Origin: Auxenochlorella pyrenoidosa
Lineage: Eukaryota; Chlorophyta; Trebouxiophyceae; Chlorellales; Chlorellaceae
Length of the DNA stretch: 64,000 nucleotides
NCBI GenBank assembly: GCA_001430745.1
Contig: KQ482057.1
Location: forward strand, 611,224 to 675,223
Direction: 5' to 3'
How positions within the stretch are numbered: position 1 is the first letter of the stretch; the number at the start of each line of letters is the position of its first letter. Under the pieces are notes generated by a model that was not told the origin of the DNA, made no database searches, and worked only from the letters and a program-made list of their open reading frames with translations. Of the stretch, positions 33,123-45,800 are shown in pieces. Made by a program: the position numbers and the translations under genes.

Positions 33123-36100
33123 ATGCGCTTCGATGGCAGCCGCGATTGCCGGCTACATGGCCCATCACTCGGTGCTGCCGCTGCCCTGGCAACCTCCGCC
33201 GCTGCTGCTCCGCCCGGCCGCCCTTGCGAGTGCAGCCGCAGTGCAGTTGAGATTACGCAGACCTATCTGCGCGGTCTCAAGTCTGTTGAGGGCCGGCTGG
33301 GCAGCTTCCTGGCTGTGGACGAGGAGGGAGCGCTGGCGCAGGCGGCCGCCATTGATGCTCGCATTGCTGCAGGCGAGGATGTTGGGCCTCTTGCCGGCGT
33401 GCCCATTGGCATCAAGGACAACCTGTGCACTCAGGTGGGGGCATATACATTGCTGGTTACTTTCCTTCGGCGAGTTCGTAAGGTGGAATACCGTATCGTA
33501 CTTGCCTCTGCCCAGCGCCACACGAGGCTCCCTGTCCCAGCACTAAATGGGCAGCTAAGCCGGCAACAGGCAGCAGGTTGTATTCAATTCTCTCAGAACT
33601 CACACACAATGTTTCGAAGATTGACGCTGTCTGGGTTCCCTTGCGCTCGCTGCCACGCACTCCAGGGCCTGGCCACCACAGCTGGCAGCAAGCAGCTGGA
33701 CGGGTACGTCCCCCCCTACGATGCTACTGCGGTGGCGAGGCTGCGCGCCGCGGGCGCCGTGCTGCTGGGCAAGACCAACATGGACGAGTTCGGCATGGGC
33801 AGCAGCTGCGAGAACTCCGGTTTCCAGGTGGGTCTTGTGCAGCTTTGTGATGTGTTGCTGTCGGTCAGTCGGGCGCTGCTGCTTGGCGAGTTGAACGGTG
33901 CATGGCATGGGCAGCGGCTGCAAGAGCCTGGCTCGCACTCGTTTTTACTCGCTCCTCCAAGCCCCTGGTTGCTCCCATCGAGTACCACAACTATTGTTTT
34001 GAAAGCAACGCCATGGGAGCAGCCACGAGCTTGGAGGATCAAACCGTCAGACCTGGCGACAGGCACCAAGGCTCCTGCGCATGAGCCAATGCCGCGCCAG
34101 CTTGCACCGCCTGTTCCGATGTGCGCGACGACGCTTGACACGCGTCTGCCTGCCCCGCCCTCCCCCTGCCCGGCCACGCCCTGGTGCAGCCCACCCACAA
34201 CCCGTGGGACCCCGAGCGCGTCCCCGGCGGCAGCAGCGGCGGCTCCGCCTCGGCGGTGGCGGCCAACCAGGTGGTGGCTGCGCTGGGCTCCGACACCGGC
34301 GGCAGCATCCGGCAGCCCGCCTCCTTCTGCGGCGTGGTGGGCGTGAAGCCCACGTACGGCCGCGTGTCGCGCAACGGCCTGGTGGCGTACGCCTCCTCCC
34401 TGGACTGCGTGGGGCCAATGGCACAGAGCGTGGCCGACGCCGCAGCACTGCTGTCGGTCGTTGCGGGTGCGGCCCGTGCCGCTGCTTGCTGCAAGCTTGC
34501 TGCCAGCATGCGGGACTGCGGCTGAAGTGCGGGCTTGGGGAACTGTTTGCTGAGCATTCTGTTCTGTTTGCCCAGTCCAGGCCAAGTTCAGCTTTCTTAC
34601 AGCCTTGCCCTACCCCCGTGCTTCTGTGTGCAGGCCCGGATGCAGCCGACTCCACCTGCAGCCAGCGGCCAGTCGAGGACTTTGCCGCGGGGCTGCTGCC
34701 GGCAGAGCAGCTGGGCAGCCAGCCGCTGGCGGGGCGGCGACTGGCGGTCATCAAGGAGACGACGGGAGAGGGGGTGGATGCAGGCAAGCTGGGAGGACGC
34801 TTTGTGCAGCGCCCTGCTGCAGGCATCTGGGCGCGCCCTCCACCACCCAAAAACTGGCACCGCCCTTCCTTTCGTGCTGCCCATTTGCGCTGCAGGCGTG
34901 TCGGGCGCGCTGTCGTCTGCCATCCGCCACCTGGAGAGCCTGGGCGCCGTGGTCGAGGAGGTGTCCCTGCCCTCCTTTGCGGTGGGCCTGCCCGCCTACT
35001 ACGTCATCGCGCTGTCAGAGGCCTCGTCCAACCTGTCGCGCTACGACGGCGTGCGGTATGGACACCGCGCCGAGGCAGACGGTGAGCAGCCGGCCCAGGG
35101 TGCCGAGAGGACGCTGCAGTGGTGCTGGGTTGGCGGCAGCGCCCTGGTGGTGCCTAATTGGTGAGGCAGGGCCCCTGCTTGCCTGGCATTGATTGATCAA
35201 AAGCGGCCATGCTGCCTGCTCTTTTCCCAACATGCAGAACTACGCGAGATGTATGGCAAGACGCGGCACACCGGCCTGGGCAGCGAGGCAAGCGGCGGCA
35301 TCATGATGGGGGACAGCTTGCGTTGCACAGCGCCCCGCCACCGCGTACCAATTATAGATGCTGCCAGCTGTCTGGCATGCATGCCTGAATGACGAGCACC
35401 CTTTCATCTGCTGCAGGTGGCGCGGCGCATCCTCATGGGCACGTATGCCTTGTCGGCAGGCTACTATGATGCATACTACAAGCGGGCACAGCAGGCAAGT
35501 CTGTTTCAGCCGTGTCACCGACACAGGAATGCGTGGCCGCCTGGGCGGCCACCCACAGCAGAGCAGCAGCACCCGACGCTGCCCACGAAGACGGTCATTT
35601 CCCGCCGCCGGCCAAGTGGCCGACTCTCTGCGCCGCCTCCCCCGCTCCCTGTGCAGGTGCGCACCCTCATCCAGCGCGAGATGGGCGCGGCGCTGCAGAG
35701 CTACGACGCGCTGCTGTGCCCTGCGGCGCCCACCCCCGCGTACAAGCTTGGCGAGAAGACCTCGGACCCGCTGGCCATGTACAAGGGTGAGGAGGTGTGA
35801 CATCGGGAGGTGCAGCGGCACAGAGACTGCTGGCAAGCCGTCGTGGTGGCCATTCGGGGCAAGCGCCAAGCATTGCTGCGCACTGGGAGTCCGCACACAA
35901 GCCGCATCCCATGACCTGGCTGGTGATTTCTCTCTGTGCCCTGCAGGCGACCTGATGACTGTGAATCTGAACCTGGCAGGCCTGCCGGCAGTGTGCCTGC
36001 CCTGCGGCCTTGCTGAGCAGCCCGGCGGCGCGAAGCTGCCCGTGGGCATGCAGGTGGGCAGTGAATGTTGCATCTCCCTAACTCATACCACGTCATAGGG

Positions 36101-36358
36101 TGGGGCACAAGCAGGGTGCCAGTCGCTCAGATGCGACCTGGGTGCTAGGCCACTCACAACGATGCGCCTGTCGCGCCCCTTCAACCATCCTTCTGCTGAC
36201 CCTCGTCACCTTGCCATGGCCTTTCCTGCTGTGACACCCTGCAGATGATTGGCCGCGCCTTTGGGGAGGCGGAGCTGCTGCAGCTGGCGCACGTGTTTGA
36301 GCAGACAGCGGGGGTGATGGCAGGGGCGCGGCCCGCGGTGTACGCCGCCTTCGAGTGA
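33123..36358 (+). CDS. GATA: Glutamyl-tRNA(Gln) amidotransferase subunit A (organellar)
   Basis: GatA releases ammonia from glutamine so that GatB can convert Glu-tRNA(Gln) to Gln-tRNA(Gln); in plants and algae this serves plastids and mitochondria. The amidase-signature residues are present: Lys in [12 protein letters not shown] (about 33405), the Gly/Ser loop [16 protein letters not shown] (about 34225) and the cis-Ser/nucleophile region [16 protein letters not shown] (about 34290). Later blocks are [69 protein letters not shown] and the last exon [20 protein letters not shown]. About nine exons; the introns after HTGLGSE (about 35287) and KRAQQ (about 35494) both start with GC. The start is uncertain: ATG 33123 is in frame with the conserved part, but the overlapping frame from ATG 33133 codes a better-looking transit peptide. 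Confidence 0.9.
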
Positions 36359-36726
36359 CAGAAAAAACCCGCTCCTCTTGCTTCCGGCTGCTCCACCTGT
36401 TTGTGCTGGCCCCATATGCTGGATGCAGAACTCAGCCTTCCTCATTATTCGCCCGCTCGTGTTCAGCACACAACCCACATGTTTGCCCTGCTTTGCTTCC
36501 CAGTACTTCACGTCACAGCACTGCAATCCCTTTCTACCCCTGAGATCCAATAAACCCTGTTCATCTCAGCCCGAGCCCTATCAAGGGAGGGGCGTTGGTC
36601 GGTTACAGCAGCAAAGAAGAAGCAGAAGAGCGGGAACGGGGAGCGGGAACGGAAGGGGAGAGAGATGAGGGCAGGGGGCGGGCGCCAAGCAATGGCTCGC
36701 GCACTCCTCCCGACCTGGCGGGGCCC
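36359..36726. other. Convergent intergenic region
   Basis: 3' ends of GatA (from the left) and plastid L24 (from the right) meet here. No other feature seen apart from an AATAAA at about 36548. Confidence 0.45.
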
Positions 36727-38091
36727 TCACTCGGAGGACTCGGCCGCCTTGCGCTCGGGGGTCCGCTCAGGGAGGACCTCGCCGGTCTTCTTGAGGAAGC
36801 GCACCTTCTTGCCGTCAACCACCCTGCAGGCAGGGCAGAAGCGCGCACAGCAGAGACCGTCAGCGCGGGGAGTGGCAGGGACCGTGGACAGCGCCTGTGC
36901 GGCTGCAGGCCAGCCCCGCCACGTAGCAGGTTGCAAAAACAGTCCTATTGCCCGCGCCACAGCAGACCAGCGCGACAGCGCCGGCCTGCTGCCAGCTCGC
37001 ACAGCTGCAGGGCTCTGCATGCCGGAGGGCGCCGACCTCCGCACAGTGGCCCTCAGCCAAGCAAGACCAGCCGGAGCCACGATCAGGGCCCAGCCAGGAC
37101 TGCTCGACGACTCACTTGTAGCCCACGCGGCTGTGGACCTGCTGCGCGGTGCTGTACACGGCCACGTTGGAGTGGTGCACCGGGAACTCCTTCTTCACAA
37201 TCTGGCCGGCCTCCCCCTGCGCGCTCGGCTTCACGTGCTTGGTCTGCAATAGGAAGTGGGTGGGAGGGGGGCACGTTGGCGAGGCCCAGAGTGTGGGATG
37301 CTGCACAGAGCCGCTGCCAAGCAGGCCCTCCCCGTGCACAACAGCACGTGGGGACGCGCGCTGCTGGACAGGGCTTCGGCCGGCAGCCCGCCCCTCCTCA
37401 CCTTGATGTTCACGCCCTCGACCACCACCATGCCGCGCTTGGTGTCCAGCGCCTGGATGGTGCCCACCTTGCCCTTGTCGCCGCCGGCAATCACCTGCAG
37501 CCACTAGCAGCATTCAAGGCCCCGTCGCACATGGTTCAAGCATGTTGTAGGCAGCAGGCCCCCACAGTACGTAATGCAGCAAAGCCCCGAAGGAGGGTGC
37601 GCGCCCAGCAGGAAAGCGGACGCGAGGCGCCCTGCCCTCGCAAGGTCTGTGCGGAGAGGCGCGCAGTAGGCCTGCTCCGCACCTTGACGGTGTCGCCCAG
37701 CCGCACGTGCATGGGCACCCGCTGCGGCTTGCCGTTGCTGTTCAGCTCCATGTGCTCCCACTTCTTGCCGGGGCCCTGCAGAGCAGAAGCAAGTGCGGCG
37801 GTGGTGGGCGGGCGGCCCTACCAGCGGCAGAAGCGGACTGGGCTGCCCAGCCTGCGCGGCGGCCTTCCGCCGTGCCCAATCAAGCGCATTCAAGCTTTCA
37901 ATGTGGTTTTCGGCGGCAGCCGTGGCCACAGCGCACTGCCAAGCCACCCCCGAGCAAGCGGCTTCACTTGCCACAATGGCTGCCTGCACGGGCGCTGCAT
38001 GTGCTGCCACTGCCTTCTTGGGAGCCGCCGCGAAGGGCCGCGTGCTGCCGAAGAAGGAGCGGCCCTGCTGCAGAGACATCGCGGCCGCCAT
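36727..38091 (-). CDS. PRPL24: Plastid large-subunit ribosomal protein L24 (uL24c)
   Basis: A nuclear-encoded protein that helps start assembly of the plastid 50S subunit. Five exons in phase give about 181 residues. Exon 1 (38091-37972) is a transit peptide, [20 protein letters not shown], then Ala/Lys-rich. Exon 2 (37775-37683) reads [20 protein letters not shown] and HVRLGDTVK. Exon 3 carries the KOW-motif core [19 protein letters not shown]. Exon 4 codes [20 protein letters not shown] and HHSNVAVY, a bacterial-type L24 signature. The last exon ends [20 protein letters not shown]. To keep frame, intron 1 must start with GC (GCAAGT, 37971-37966), the same donor form seen in other genes here. 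The next gene upstream on this strand (aldolase) ends about 1 kb away. Confidence 0.9.
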
Positions 38092-39104
38092 ACTGCCTGT
38101 GCCCTGCAACGAAGGTTGTGTCCTGCCCGGGGCTGGTGGAGGAGCGCAGAGAGGCATGAGCATGGAGGCGCCTGGCGTTTTGGTGGCTGACCGCATGCAC
38201 AGCATGGCGGGGTTTTCTGAGCGCCCGCATGGTTTCTGCGCGTTTGGAAATGCCCTGCACATCCTGTGAGCCCTCCGTAGCCCTCCAGCCACCAGTTGCG
38301 AGCACTTCTGAGCAGTTCGCGCTCCCAGCCTCCCGTATGCCCTCCAGTTACCCTGCAGCCAGCTCTGAGCCGCGAATCGCTGCACGCCTGTCGATGCAAC
38401 GGCCCGGATGCTCAAGCCGACACGCCCAGCGCCTTGCACAGCCTCGCAGCCGTGCCGCCGCCTGTTGCTTGCGTCACGCCTTTGCCTCACAGCCTGCTGC
38501 CTCGCACGGGCCGGTTCCTCAACTGCTGCTTGCTGCCAGGTTGGACATTTCAGTTGGAGTGTCGAGATAGTGGTACCGCAAAGAGTCGCTAAACGATGCA
38601 TGAGTGGGATCATTTGATTGACATGTACAGAGACGGTAGCCAGACAGTGGCCGGCATGCCAGCGCAGGCCTTCAGGTGCTTCAACTGCTAGGCACTTATG
38701 ACTTCACAACAGATGAACACACCATGCTTATCGCAGCTTCCATGGTTGAATCACAGGCAGGTGGCAGCGGACTGCTTCAGCTGAAACACCTCCCCCAAGA
38801 TGTGTCAAGCCAGGATGTCAGCACCCATGACTGTTGCTTGCATACTCGGGACTTGATCTTGTCTGTGAGCGTTGGAGTTGGCAGTTACAGAAGGAGCGGT
38901 GGAGAATGCCTACCAGCAAGCAAAACTGTGGTGTTTTTGCAAAAAATCAAATCCAGCTGCCAGAGAGGCGCGCAGACAAGTTAAGGAGACGGCTCGGGCG
39001 GAGAGAGGGGCGAAAGAATTGGGGTGCAAGGGTGGCGGCTGTGTTCAGTCCGGGCACTGGGGGCGCCCCGCCTCAATGCAGCGCGGGGCAGGCCAACCAG
39101 GTGC
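38092..39104. other. Intergenic, 1 kb
   Basis: Upstream region of L24 and 3' flank of the aldolase gene. No gene, RNA or repeat recognised. Confidence 0.4.
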
Positions 39105-41906
39105 TCAGTACACGTAGCCTGCAAAGGATGGGGTACAGGAAAATAGATGAGCAGGAGAACGGTGGAGTGGCTGGGTGAGGACCAATTTTCAATCACAACA
39201 CAGCCCCTGCTGATCGCATTCTAGACTCGGCAGCCACTTCGATATGCCCACGCCCGCAGCGGCACCCCCAGCCGTCTGTTCCCTGCGCTTACCCTTCTCG
39301 AACATGCCCTTGGCGGCGTCGGCGGACTCGCCAGCGGGGTCGTACTTGCCCAGCTGCGCGTCAGAGTTGGCCTTGGCGCGCTTCAGCAGCGCCTGCTGCG
39401 CCACCTCCACGTTGCCCTCCTCGCCCTTCCAGGTCTTCAGCACGGTGTTCTGCACGGGTGGGGCCATTCGCAGGCAAAAAGGCTTCAGTTTGAGAAACTG
39501 AGACCGTGCAGAAGGGCAGCGTGAGCCTGGCATCAGGCAGGCCGACAGGGAGGCACCGCTGGCGGACCAATGTCGGGACAGGGCAGACTCCAGCAAGCAG
39601 GCTGGCTCAGGCTGCAGGCCTGGCGCCTTTCCCGCCCAGGCCCAGCCCACCTGCAGCGCGCGCGCGTACGAGAAGGACACGTGCCACGGGTTGGGGCTCT
39701 GGTTCATGGCGTTCAGGTTCAGGGTGGACTCCAGCTCGGACTGGCCGCCGGACAGGAACATGATGCCGGGCACGGCAGGGGGCACGCGGCGGCGCAGCAT
39801 CTTCAGGGTGTAGGAGGCCACCTGCGGGAGGAGGTAAGAAGAGGGCAGGAAAAGCAAGCTGGATTAACATGCATGTCTAGATCGGGAGTCGGGAAGACCA
39901 GGGTGGGTGCCATGTCAAAGCTTTCATCACTGCGCCGCTCGACTCACCTCCTCGGGGGTGGACTTCTTGGCGTGCTCAGCGCCGGGGGTGACCATGGAGG
40001 GCTTCAGCAGGATGCCCTCGAACAGCACGTTGTTGTCGGCCAGGTACCTGCAGGTGAGAGGTGGGAGCGCGACTGCTGGTCAATACGCACTCGAATCTCA
40101 TCAGCAGTCGCTGCCCCTCTCACAGGTAGCTGCGGGCTGTGCAAGCACTCGCGGCCGCCAGAGACCTGGACCTGCTGCAGAGCAAGTACATTCGCAGCGT
40201 AGCAGCTCTCACTTGAAGGTCTCGGCCCAGGTCATCTCAGCCACCTCCAGGGTGCGGTCAATGTCGTGGTCACCGTCCAGCAGGATCTCGGGCTCCACAA
40301 TGGGCACCTGCGCGCGGCACGAGGGGTTGGGAGAAGGAGGAATCAGCCACCAAGCCGGAGTGGCTTACAAACCTTGCAAAGCGGGCTGCGCAGCCCCCCA
40401 CAAGCGAATACACTACCCCAGAAGCGCGGCCGACCCAACGCACCAGGCCGGCGTTCTGGGCGATGGCGGCGTAGCGGGCCAGGCCGTAGGCGCAGTCGCG
40501 CACGGCGATGGTGGAGGGGCCCGCGGGGATGGACACCACGGAGCGCCACTTGGCGAAGCGAGCGCCCTGCGGGGCGGGGGTGCGCGCGCCGGTGCCGGGT
40601 TGGGCGACGCGCTACACAATGCTACGGCTGCTTGGCCACCATGCACAGCTACAGCTGCTTGCACCAAAGGGTATGGCCAGAGGGGAGTGCCTGCATGCTT
40701 TGCCTGTGCAGGCAGCACCTGGCCAGCCCTCCCCACCTGCTTGTAGTAGTCGGCGCAGCGCTGGGCCAGGCCGTCCAGGCCAGAGCACCAGGACTCGCCG
40801 TTGGAGTTGGCCAGGGGGTGCAGGCCCTTGTCCACCTTGATGCCGGGAACAATGCCCTGCAAGGACAGGGGGGACACGGCGGTAAAGGTCGGCGTAAGAC
40901 CCAAGGAAGAAGATGACTGCCGATGGGCCACTGCTGCCTTATCGCTTCGTTGTGCTGCTGCTGAGCAGGCCGTGAGGCCTGTGGCAGCAGCCATTTGGCC
41001 AAGGGCGCCTTGCCGTTAAGCCCTGGGGCTTCGCGGCCGCCCTGCTGCTGTCTTCTGCCATCGGCACTCGTTGGCGGTTGCTGGCTGCTGGCTGCTGCCT
41101 GGCTGCCAAGCTGCACGGGCTGCTCACGTTCTTGTTCAGCTCATCCACCATGGAGGTGCCCTTGCGGGTGTCCTGGTACAGGGTCTCCTCGAACAGGATG
41201 GCGCCTGGCAGGGGGAAGGGGCAAGACCAGCACATTCAGCACGGGAAGCATGCTTTACGGCAGCACATGGCGCGCCTTGGCCGCACAATTCAGGCCAGCC
41301 CGCGCGCCCTGCTGCGGTGTGCGCCAGCACCCAGGTGCCAACTGCTCACCAGAGATGTACTGGCCCAGGCCGGGGGTGGTCACCAGCAGCTCGCGGTAGG
41401 CCTGGCGGTTCTCCACGGTGTTCTCCAGGCCGATGGACTCCAGGCGCTTGCCGCAGGTGGCGTTGGACTCGTCCATGGCTGCGGTCAGGCAAACGGGACG
41501 GCGGCGCATCAGCCTGCAACGCTCCCCCACCATTCTACGCCCCAAACACATGGCAGGCACTGCTGGGGGGAGGCTGACGCGGGCGGCGGCAGCGGCACCC
41601 GGCGGCGGAGGCGCTCACCCAGGATGCCCTTGCCGGGGCTGGCAATCTTGTTCTGCGGGCACGGGAGGGGGCCATCGGAGGGAAATGTGCTTAAGCAGCA
41701 GCGGCAGGGCGGTCGCTGCGTGCGCAGGCCCTCCCAGTGGATCGACGACTGGCACGGCCGCCCCTGCTCACCGCGGTGGCCACCAGCTCCTCGGCGTAGG
41801 CGCCGTTGTAGGCGGCAGCCTGCACCTTCAGGGCGCGGCGGCCCGAGCGGCTGGACACGGCGGGCTTGGCCGCGATGGCGGAGCCGGCGAACATGGTGGC
41901 GGCCAT
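39105..41906 (-). CDS. FBA: Class I fructose-bisphosphate aldolase, plastid
   Basis: Interconverts fructose 1,6-bisphosphate with dihydroxyacetone phosphate and glyceraldehyde 3-phosphate in the Calvin cycle and plastid glycolysis. It starts [20 protein letters not shown], a chloroplast transit peptide, followed by [17 protein letters not shown]. Later exons carry [98 protein letters not shown], and the Schiff-base lysine in [20 protein letters not shown] (about 40000). [18 protein letters not shown] and [11 protein letters not shown] follow, and the last exon codes only GYVY and the stop (39105-39119). The full class I sequence is present and ends with Tyr as in other class I aldolases. Alternative in-frame ATGs at 41927 and 41894 are less likely starts. 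Confidence 0.95.
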
Positions 41907-42835
41907 TCTGGCAAGGGGGCTCCTCACTGACTGGTCTCCGATCGGGGCAAGTGCAAGAGGGCGAACCAGGCAGTGGCGTGGTGGAAGAAGAGGGCTGAGC
42001 CAGGGTCATCCGTTCCCAGCATGGCGCAGCAGCCCTCTCGTTGGCGCAAGAATGCTGGCGCATTCGCGCTCCATGGCGCTGTGCAACTAGCCGGGTTTGC
42101 TCACAGCTGTATGGCGGAGGCAGTTGGCCAGGCACCAGCCCTGCAGGCGGCGGCGGGCGGCGCTGACGCAGGAGCTCCACCTCCCAGGCAATGAAGGATG
42201 TGCATGTGGGGGGCTCGATGGACATGAACTCTTGTAAGCAGCTTGGCAATAGCATCACATCCTGCTACCGCATGTCATTGCCCGAGAATGCAATTGCGGC
42301 GATGTCAGCGCTGCAGACAGTGCCAGGGTTTGGTAGGGTTTGCTGCCGTAAGGGCTATTGGCCTGCCCATCAGCCAGGTTCTTGGAGCTGTAGGGAAGCC
42401 TGCGCTAGCTTTCCTAGACTCTCTATTGGTTAATGGACGTCTAGCTTGGATTTTCGCATGTGTGATTCTTGATCTGCACTCCATCGAGCAGGTTCGGTGG
42501 GTAGGAGGACGGCGGGAAGAGAACATGCATGCTTGCTGTGTCAGGGCTTTACTGCTGGAAGTTGCTTATGTGCACACACATGGTAAGATCATTTTGCTTA
42601 TAGGAAGATGGCAGCAGGTCCACGCAAGGCAATGAAAGGGCGGTGCGTGTGTGCAAGGGTTGAAGCTGCATCGAAGCGGGCCTGCCCCCCAGGGCGCCAA
42701 ATGGGTAGTGAACTGGAGGCGTGTCAGATGGCAAGAATGAACAGCGGTGGTCAGGCGGCTGTCCCAGCTGCGCTAGCAAGGGCGTCGCAAAGCAGGGACC
42801 CCGCCATGGGAAAATGCATTTGATGGTCGGCATGC
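41907..42835. other. Intergenic, about 0.9 kb
   Basis: Upstream region of the aldolase gene and 3' flank of the expansin-like gene; the part at 42240-42620 is AT-richer. Nothing coding recognised. Confidence 0.4.
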
Positions 42836-45800
42836 TCATGAGTGCCCACCCCACCCTGCATCATCAGCCGCAGCTCTCGCAGCAGCTTGCGCTGCAGCCT
42901 GACGCAGGCCGCTAAATCGCAGCGGAGCAGTCTGGGTGCGTGGTGCGAGCGCCCACTGCTGCTGCTGCCAGGTGTGCGGAGTGCCGCCGGCCGCTGGCAC
43001 GTCCATGCTGTCACGCGTGAAGAGTGCAGGGTTTGCGACGGAGGTGAAGGAGTCGGCCGACAGTGTGAAGTCCTCAGCATGGTGCACCAGGGTGCCCCTA
43101 GGCCTGCCACCGGCAGCACGCAGGGAAGCCGCAAGCGGATGCGGCGCGGCGGGCTCTCCTACTGGTGGGGCGGGGTGGCGCACGTGGAAGGGCACAGCGC
43201 CATGCGGGGGCCCGGAGCCGGGCGAATGCCTGCAGGGCAGCAGCGGGTTTCTGACGTTCAAGCACAGACGGTCAAAACAACTGCAGGGCTTGACGCCTGC
43301 CGGCCTGAGCAGAGGCGCTGTCAAATGCAGGGCACACCCTCTGTTGGCTGCTGCGGCACCAGCTCATCCTCCAGGCAGGCATGATCCTCACCCCCTCACA
43401 CCTGTCCAGCTGGCTGTGGGCAGGATCGCTCCAAAAGGCTTGGGGGTCAGGGGGCAGGTGCGGCCGCCCGGTGCTGACCGCAGCGCCAGAGTGCATGGAG
43501 TCGAGACTCAGGGCCGGTGAGCGGAGGCCAGGCTGTCGCGCCCACATTTCATCCTCTTGCAGGGTGGCCATTAGGGAACGCTGCAGGGCAGCAAGGGCAC
43601 AGCAGTGGAAGATTCATGCCCCAGGTGTCCACATTCATTGGCTACGGCCTGCTCCGCTTCAACAAGGCGCATCGACCTTCAAGCCCTGTGAGAGCCCCCC
43701 CAACCCAACCCCAACCCCACCCTGGCCTCCCACCCCACCCACCTCTGCCTGCTCCCGCTGGCGAGTGTCCAGCCGGCCATACTCTGCGGTGCTGCGGACC
43801 ACGCCGCTGTTGCTGGCAGGGCGCACGGCTGCACCTGGGGTGGGGAACAGGCTATACGGAATGGCAGCCGCCTCGTGGGCGGCAAGCGGGCTGCTTCCTG
43901 GTGCCCCAAGTGACGCAGTGGGCATTGAAGCACGTGGTAGGGAGGCTGGCAGCAAGGGCTGAAGCGGCATGGAGCCGTACGAGCTCGGAATGTCTGGCAC
44001 GGCCGCAGGCAGGGGTGGTGCAGCCGCTGCCGGCGCCCCCGGCTCATAGCCATCGCCATACCAGGTGGAGGCCAGGGAGTCGAGCTGCGGTGCCAGGGGT
44101 AAGGTGATGGGCAGAAGCGCCAGGCAGTCAGTGTGCTGGAAAGGTGCTGGGGATAGCTGCAAGCTTTGGAGACAAGACCAGCTTTGCAGGAAGCTTGATG
44201 CCTGATTGCACCCATGCACTGTAGTCAGTGATGCCTGCCCATGTTCCAGCCCCTGGCCCTGCCTTGCCTGGCTTGGGCCCCTCTCCATGGCAAACACGCC
44301 ACCAAAGGTGGACAGCATGTCCCCCCCAAGGCCCGGGTCTGCCACGCTTGGCGCCGCTGAGTACAGCTGGCTCTGCTGCCAGGACGGCACGGCGCCGCTG
44401 CCGTGGTGACCAGGTACCGGCGGGGCTGGCTGGACTTGGAGGGTGGGACTGTGTGCAGGTGGCGGCAGGGCGGGCGGCAGGTGGACGGTTGGGAAGTCTG
44501 CGAGCACGTACTCTATTGCTTGGTGCTGCGGGTCGGGGGCCTGCAGGGGGGACGCAGGGAAGTGCAGGTGTGGTTTGACCGTGGTCTAGGACTGAAGCAG
44601 GATCCGCGCTGTGCCCGTCCCTGTGCTCCAGATTTTGGGGCTGGCCACAAACATCTACAAGGGATGCGGCGGTGAAGCCAGCACACTGATTGCAGGGCCT
44701 GGCTGTGCCTCGCCCTGAGCACCGTGGCGGCCAAACCAAAGTAGGCAGGCAGACAGGCAGCAAGCTTTCAAAAACAATAGGTCTCGTCAAAACCTCGCTG
44801 CAGCTCCTCCCATCCCAGCCAGACCTGGGGGCCCGTCCAGAAGGGGTAGACCCGAGGCGGAGGCGCCAGCCCCAGCTCAGCAGCAGTGCGCCCTCTGCTC
44901 ACGTCGCCACCCTTTGTTACCACACTCTGCGGCCCATGCCGCCGCTGCCTGCTGGCCAGCCTGTACCAAGTGAGGCCAGCAGCCAGCCCGAGGATCACAG
45001 CAGCGCTTGCAGCGCCGACAGCAATGCCCACAGTGGCTGCGGTGCCGCTACCACCAGACCCTCCAGCAGTGTCGCCGCCATCGCTTGCAGCTGGCTGGGC
45101 TGCTGTAATACTTGCATTGACGGGCTCTGGCGCAGGGCCGGGCAGTGCGGCAGCAGCAGCCGGCATCTCGGTGGCAGGTGGCTCAGCTGCAGCAGGGGCC
45201 AGCTCCGTTGCTGGTGGCCCTGCCGGCGCGGCTGCCGCCTGCTGTATGTGCAGCGGCGGAGGCCCAGAGAGGGCGACTGGCAGGGTCTTCAAGGCCGCAG
45301 ACACAGCAGCTGGCTGCGACTGCAGCTGGCCCTGCTTGCCGCTGCCTGCGGCCACCTGCTGGGCCACTCCAGCGGCAAGGGCAGGTGCCAGCACAGCTGC
45401 CACAAGTTCCTGCCGGCTGGCAGTTAGAGGCTGCAGCACCTCTGCAGCAGGTTCGCTGGCGGGCCCACCCGGACTGCTTGCGGGGTATGAGCCGCCGGCA
45501 GGCTCCTGCACGGCCTGCTGCAGCTGCTGCGTCAGCGCCTGCGCCAGCGCCGCCCAGATGGCAGCCTTCAGCTCTCCTGCGGGGCCGGCATGTGCCGCTT
45601 CCGCAACCGGCGCCGCTAGCACCCATGTCTCGCCGCTGTGCACAGGGCTGACAACCAGCAACGGGGCAGCCCCCGCACCAGTGGCCTCAGCAACAGGCAC
45701 GGCCTCTGCTGCAGGCAGGGCTGCTGATCCAGCAGCAGGCGGTGCCTCTGCTGCAGGTGGGGCTGCCTGTCCAGCAGCAGGGGCTGCCTCTGCCTCAGAT

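Noticed and set aside
36595..38190. A 531-residue open frame on the + strand
   Set aside because: It lies antisense across the L24 exons and introns, with no domain and biased composition.
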